This document shows, piece after piece, positions 63,924 through 64,000 of a stretch of DNA of 64,000 bases; positions within the stretch are counted from its first letter, which is position 1; the number at the start of each line of letters is the position of its first letter. The DNA comes from Ctena decussata (Eukaryota > Mollusca > Bivalvia > Lucinida > Lucinidae), in contig OZ022506.1 in the NCBI GenBank assembly GCA_963989385.1, positions 8,578,841-8,642,840 of the forward strand, read 5' to 3'. Made by a program: the position numbers and the translations under genes. Under the pieces are notes generated by a model. It searched no databases. It was given only the letters and a program-made list of their open reading frames with translations, and had not been told where the DNA came from.

Positions 63924-64000
63924 CAACGACTGTTCAGTGTTCAAGTTATGTTTGGATGTTTAGTACCAAAAAATCAATACAGGCATCATTCCAGACTAAA

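Overview
The window is animal nuclear DNA, most likely from a marine mollusc and probably a bivalve. It is AT-rich, its coding exons are short with GT-AG introns, and it is packed with microsatellites, SINEs, palindromic MITEs, a Ty3/gypsy element and non-LTR retrotransposon fragments of kinds common in bivalve genomes. Species assignment is inference. There is no operon structure, CRISPR array or bacterial gene.

Only two host genes can be supported, both on the + strand. The first is a complete type-B carboxylesterase/cholinesterase-like gene: 10 exons between 22055 and 33309, 582 residues, with all splice phases agreeing. Its serine, glutamate and histidine triad, oxyanion hole and a likely signal peptide are intact. 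The second is a small heat shock protein (alpha-crystallin family): 3 exons at 35253-35591, 47492-47668 and 48352-48483, about 215 residues, with an 11.9 kb first intron.

From 1 to 6168 there is no gene, only SINEs, MITEs and GA microsatellites. From 6169 to 21502 lies one minus-strand Ty3/gypsy-type LTR retrotransposon flanked by the 5 bp duplication GAATC. Its internal region (14714-19093) keeps a frameshifted gag, a DTG protease and an integrase, followed by only the first residues of a reverse transcriptase. This gives the unusual protease-integrase-RT order of Gmr1-like elements, with RT/RNase H missing. Its left LTR is split by a 6.2 kb composite DNA element (6888-13133, 7 bp duplication GTATATC). 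That element carries two different sets of iterated motifs and is itself interrupted by a 1.36 kb truncated LINE (7653-9012, 9 bp duplication). The LTR element in turn sits inside an older MITE, so the nest has four levels.

From 21508 to 33309 the esterase introns hold many MITEs, hairpins and a 27 bp minisatellite. Most of the heat shock gene's first intron is a 10.6 kb segment (36603-47220) bounded by perfect 84 bp inverted repeats and flanked by TATATA, itself loaded with smaller repeats. After 48483 the DNA is gene-free as far as I can see: tandem hairpin repeats (48628-50525), several MITEs, a ~165 bp tandem satellite (54370-55185) and long stretches in which I see nothing interpretable.

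One palindromic MITE family of about 235 bp recurs some 12 times. Two copies end 20-21 bases before the 3' splice site of an exon, one in each host gene.
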